A program made the position numbers and the translations under genes. 64,000 nt of DNA from Desulfobacterales bacterium. Its GTDB lineage: Bacteria > Desulfobacterota > Desulfobacteria > Desulfobacterales > JARGFK01. How positions within the stretch are numbered: the stretch's first letter is position 1; each line of letters opens with the position of its first letter. Below the pieces are notes generated by a model. The model saw nothing but the letters and a program-made list of their open reading frames with translations, had not been told where the DNA came from and did not search any database. The stretch covers positions 1 through 64,000 of the forward strand of contig JARGFK010000010.1 in assembly GCA_029211065.1 (NCBI GenBank), written 5' to 3'. Shown here in pieces: positions 62,935-64,000 of the stretch.

Positions 62935-64000
62935 CTCCTCATGGCTTCCACCATCAAGACGGCCCCTTCAATGGACGGGGATACCGGGACGCGGTTGAAT
63001 TCAAAACCTTCAATGAGCATCCGGTATTTTTCAAGATGCGGAACGTAGGCCACCACCGGTTTGCCGGATTTGCGGTGGATCTGGCTGAGTCGTGCGCCCA
63101 CGTCGGAAGTAATGCCCGGCGAATACGGCAAGAGCAGAATGATGATACATTCGATGTTGGGGTCGCTGCTCAGGATGTTGGCGGCCGTGACAAAATCATC
63201 ATCAATGGCGCTGCCGGTCAGATCGATGGGGTTGGTGAGGGCGGCAATCTCCCGGATGCTCGGGGACAGCTGCTGTTTAAATTTACGGCAGGCGGCTGCT
63301 GAAAGTTTAGGGGCCGAGATGCCGTGGGCGGCGCAGAAATCAACGGCAAGGACGCCATGACCGCCGCTTCCGGTGATGATGCCCACCCGGCCTTCGATGG
63401 CGGTTTTATAGCAGCCCAGGGCTTCGCAAAAAGAGAGCAGCTCAAACTCGTTTTTGGCCTCCACTATGCCATGCTGGCTGAGGGCGGCTGAAAAGACGGC
63501 ATAATCACCTGCCAGGGAGGCCGTATGGCTGGAGGCCGCTCTGCTTCCCGCGGCGCTTTTTCCGGCCTTGAGGACCACCACCGGCTTGGGGCACGTTTTG
63601 GCGGCCAGGACAAACTTGCGGCCCTCATATTTTTTAAACCCCTCCACATAAAAGGCGATAACTTCCGTCTTTGGATCGCCGGCCAGATATGCCAGCAGGT
63701 CCAGTTCCCGGATCAGGGCCTTGTTGCCGATGCTGACCCCCAGCGAAAGCCCCACGCCTTCATTGGCAAATTTGACCATCTGGTCCACCAGAACACCGCC
63801 GCTCTGGCTGATCAAGGCGATATTTCCGGGACCGGGACGGACCATGCGTTCGCTCGGCAAAAAGAAGGTGTCGACATGGGAGGGGGAATAGATCCCAAGG
63901 CAGTTCGGTCCGATAAAGGGGAACCGGGCCTCGCGGGCAATGGCGACAATCCGATCCTGCAGGTCCTGCCGGCCGATTTCGGCAAACCCTCCCGAAATCA
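62919..64000 (-). CDS. ADP-forming acyl-CoA synthetase, CoA-binding/ligase (alpha) subunit, 5' end outside the window
   Basis: The frame is open to the right edge. In reading order it shows SGGFAEIG, FIGPNCLGIYSP, IALISQSGGVLVDQMVKF, then the CoA-ligase part with the phosphohistidine-like context SRAASSHTASLAGDY and GRVGIITGSGGHGVLAVDFC. It matches the alpha subunit of NDP-forming acyl-CoA synthetases; the N-terminal part of the CoA-binding domain is lost beyond 64000. It is upstream of and overlaps the beta subunit. Confidence 0.9.
   Translation of the reverse strand, partial: ISGGFAEIGRQDLQDRIVAIAREARFPFIGPNCLGIYSPSHVDTFFLPSERMVRPGPGNIALISQSGGVLVDQMVKFANEGVGLSLGVSIGNKALIRELDLLAYLAGDPKTEVIAFYVEGFKKYEGRKFVLAAKTCPKPVVVLKAGKSAAGSRAASSHTASLAGDYAVFSAALSQHGIVEAKNEFELLSFCEALGCYKTAIEGRVGIITGSGGHGVLAVDFCAAHGISAPKLSAAACRKFKQQLSPSIREIAALTNPIDLTGSAIDDDFVTAANILSSDPNIECIIILLLPYSPGITSDVGARLSQIHRKSGKPVVAYVPHLEKYRMLIEGFEFNRVPVSPSIEGAVLMVEAMRRCRPC

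Noticed and set aside
1-64000. tRNA, rRNA, riboswitch or CRISPR features
   Set aside because: Reading through the intergenic gaps I saw no cloverleaf with a GGTTCGAATCC-type arm, no ribosomal RNA blocks and no repeat-spacer array; a covariance-model scan would be needed to be certain.

Overview
The window reads as a chromosomal stretch of an uncultured, probably anaerobic, Gram-negative bacterium. Desulfobacterota (former Deltaproteobacteria), possibly a Desulfobacterales relative, is the best guess. The basis is the gene mix: a TamA/TamB outer-membrane pair, an Nqr sodium pump, ADP-forming acyl-CoA synthetase subunits, a TAXI-type TRAP transporter, PilZ and PAS/5TM signalling proteins, a NifX-like protein, and short dispersed inverted repeats. 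I recognised no rRNA, tRNA or CRISPR array. The taxonomic call is inference.

Layout. 0-2 kb: the end of a formylglycine-generating-enzyme-like gene, an aminotransferase and a CYTH protein. 2-8.8 kb: tamB and tamA. 9.1-15.7 kb: a tightly overlapping minus-strand cassette that looks like a defence island. In transcription order it holds an AlbA/HATPase regulator, a short HsdR-like remnant, RadC, a fused nuclease/N6-methylase/specificity protein, a stop-interrupted DGQHR-like remnant, and a Fic protein. 15.9-18.1 kb: corA-mscS. 18.4-29.3 kb: a glycogen cluster (two-domain debranching enzyme, phosphorylase, GlgA, branching enzyme) with eukaryote-like features and no glgC. 29.4-33 kb: carbonic anhydrase, a PAS sensor, a PilZ protein and a glycosyltransferase.

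33.1-40.8 kb: a universal stress protein; a broken inactive-transglutaminase/7TM gene; then, divergently, a retropepsin-like protease (RimB type), a RimK ATP-grasp ligase, an AstE/AspA deacylase and a KAS III-like protein; finally a second, secreted retropepsin-like protein. This resembles ATP-grasp amidoligase/peptide-tagging neighbourhoods. 40.9-46.8 kb: nqrABCDEF, whose NqrA keeps two ferredoxin-type cysteine motifs. 46.9-50.2 kb: a carbonic anhydrase fragment, a fused TRAP permease and its TAXI binding protein, separated by a hairpin terminator.

50.4-55.9 kb: decayed toxin-antitoxin genes (higBA, vapC), small signalling and unknown proteins, a NifX-like protein and a Na+/H+ antiporter. 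55.9-61.7 kb: a complete RND efflux operon (TolC-type channel, lipoprotein adaptor, pump). 62.2-64 kb: acyl-CoA synthetase subunits running off the right edge.

The most interesting material is (i) the 9.1-15.7 kb cassette, where remnants keep the translational overlaps of the operon; (ii) the amidoligase/retropepsin locus with its doubly broken membrane component; (iii) the RnfC-like iron-sulfur motifs in NqrA; and (iv) two equal-length 115-bp inverted-repeat elements 39 kb apart. Several genes are broken by single stops or frameshifts, so assembly or sequencing error must be excluded before calling them pseudogenes.
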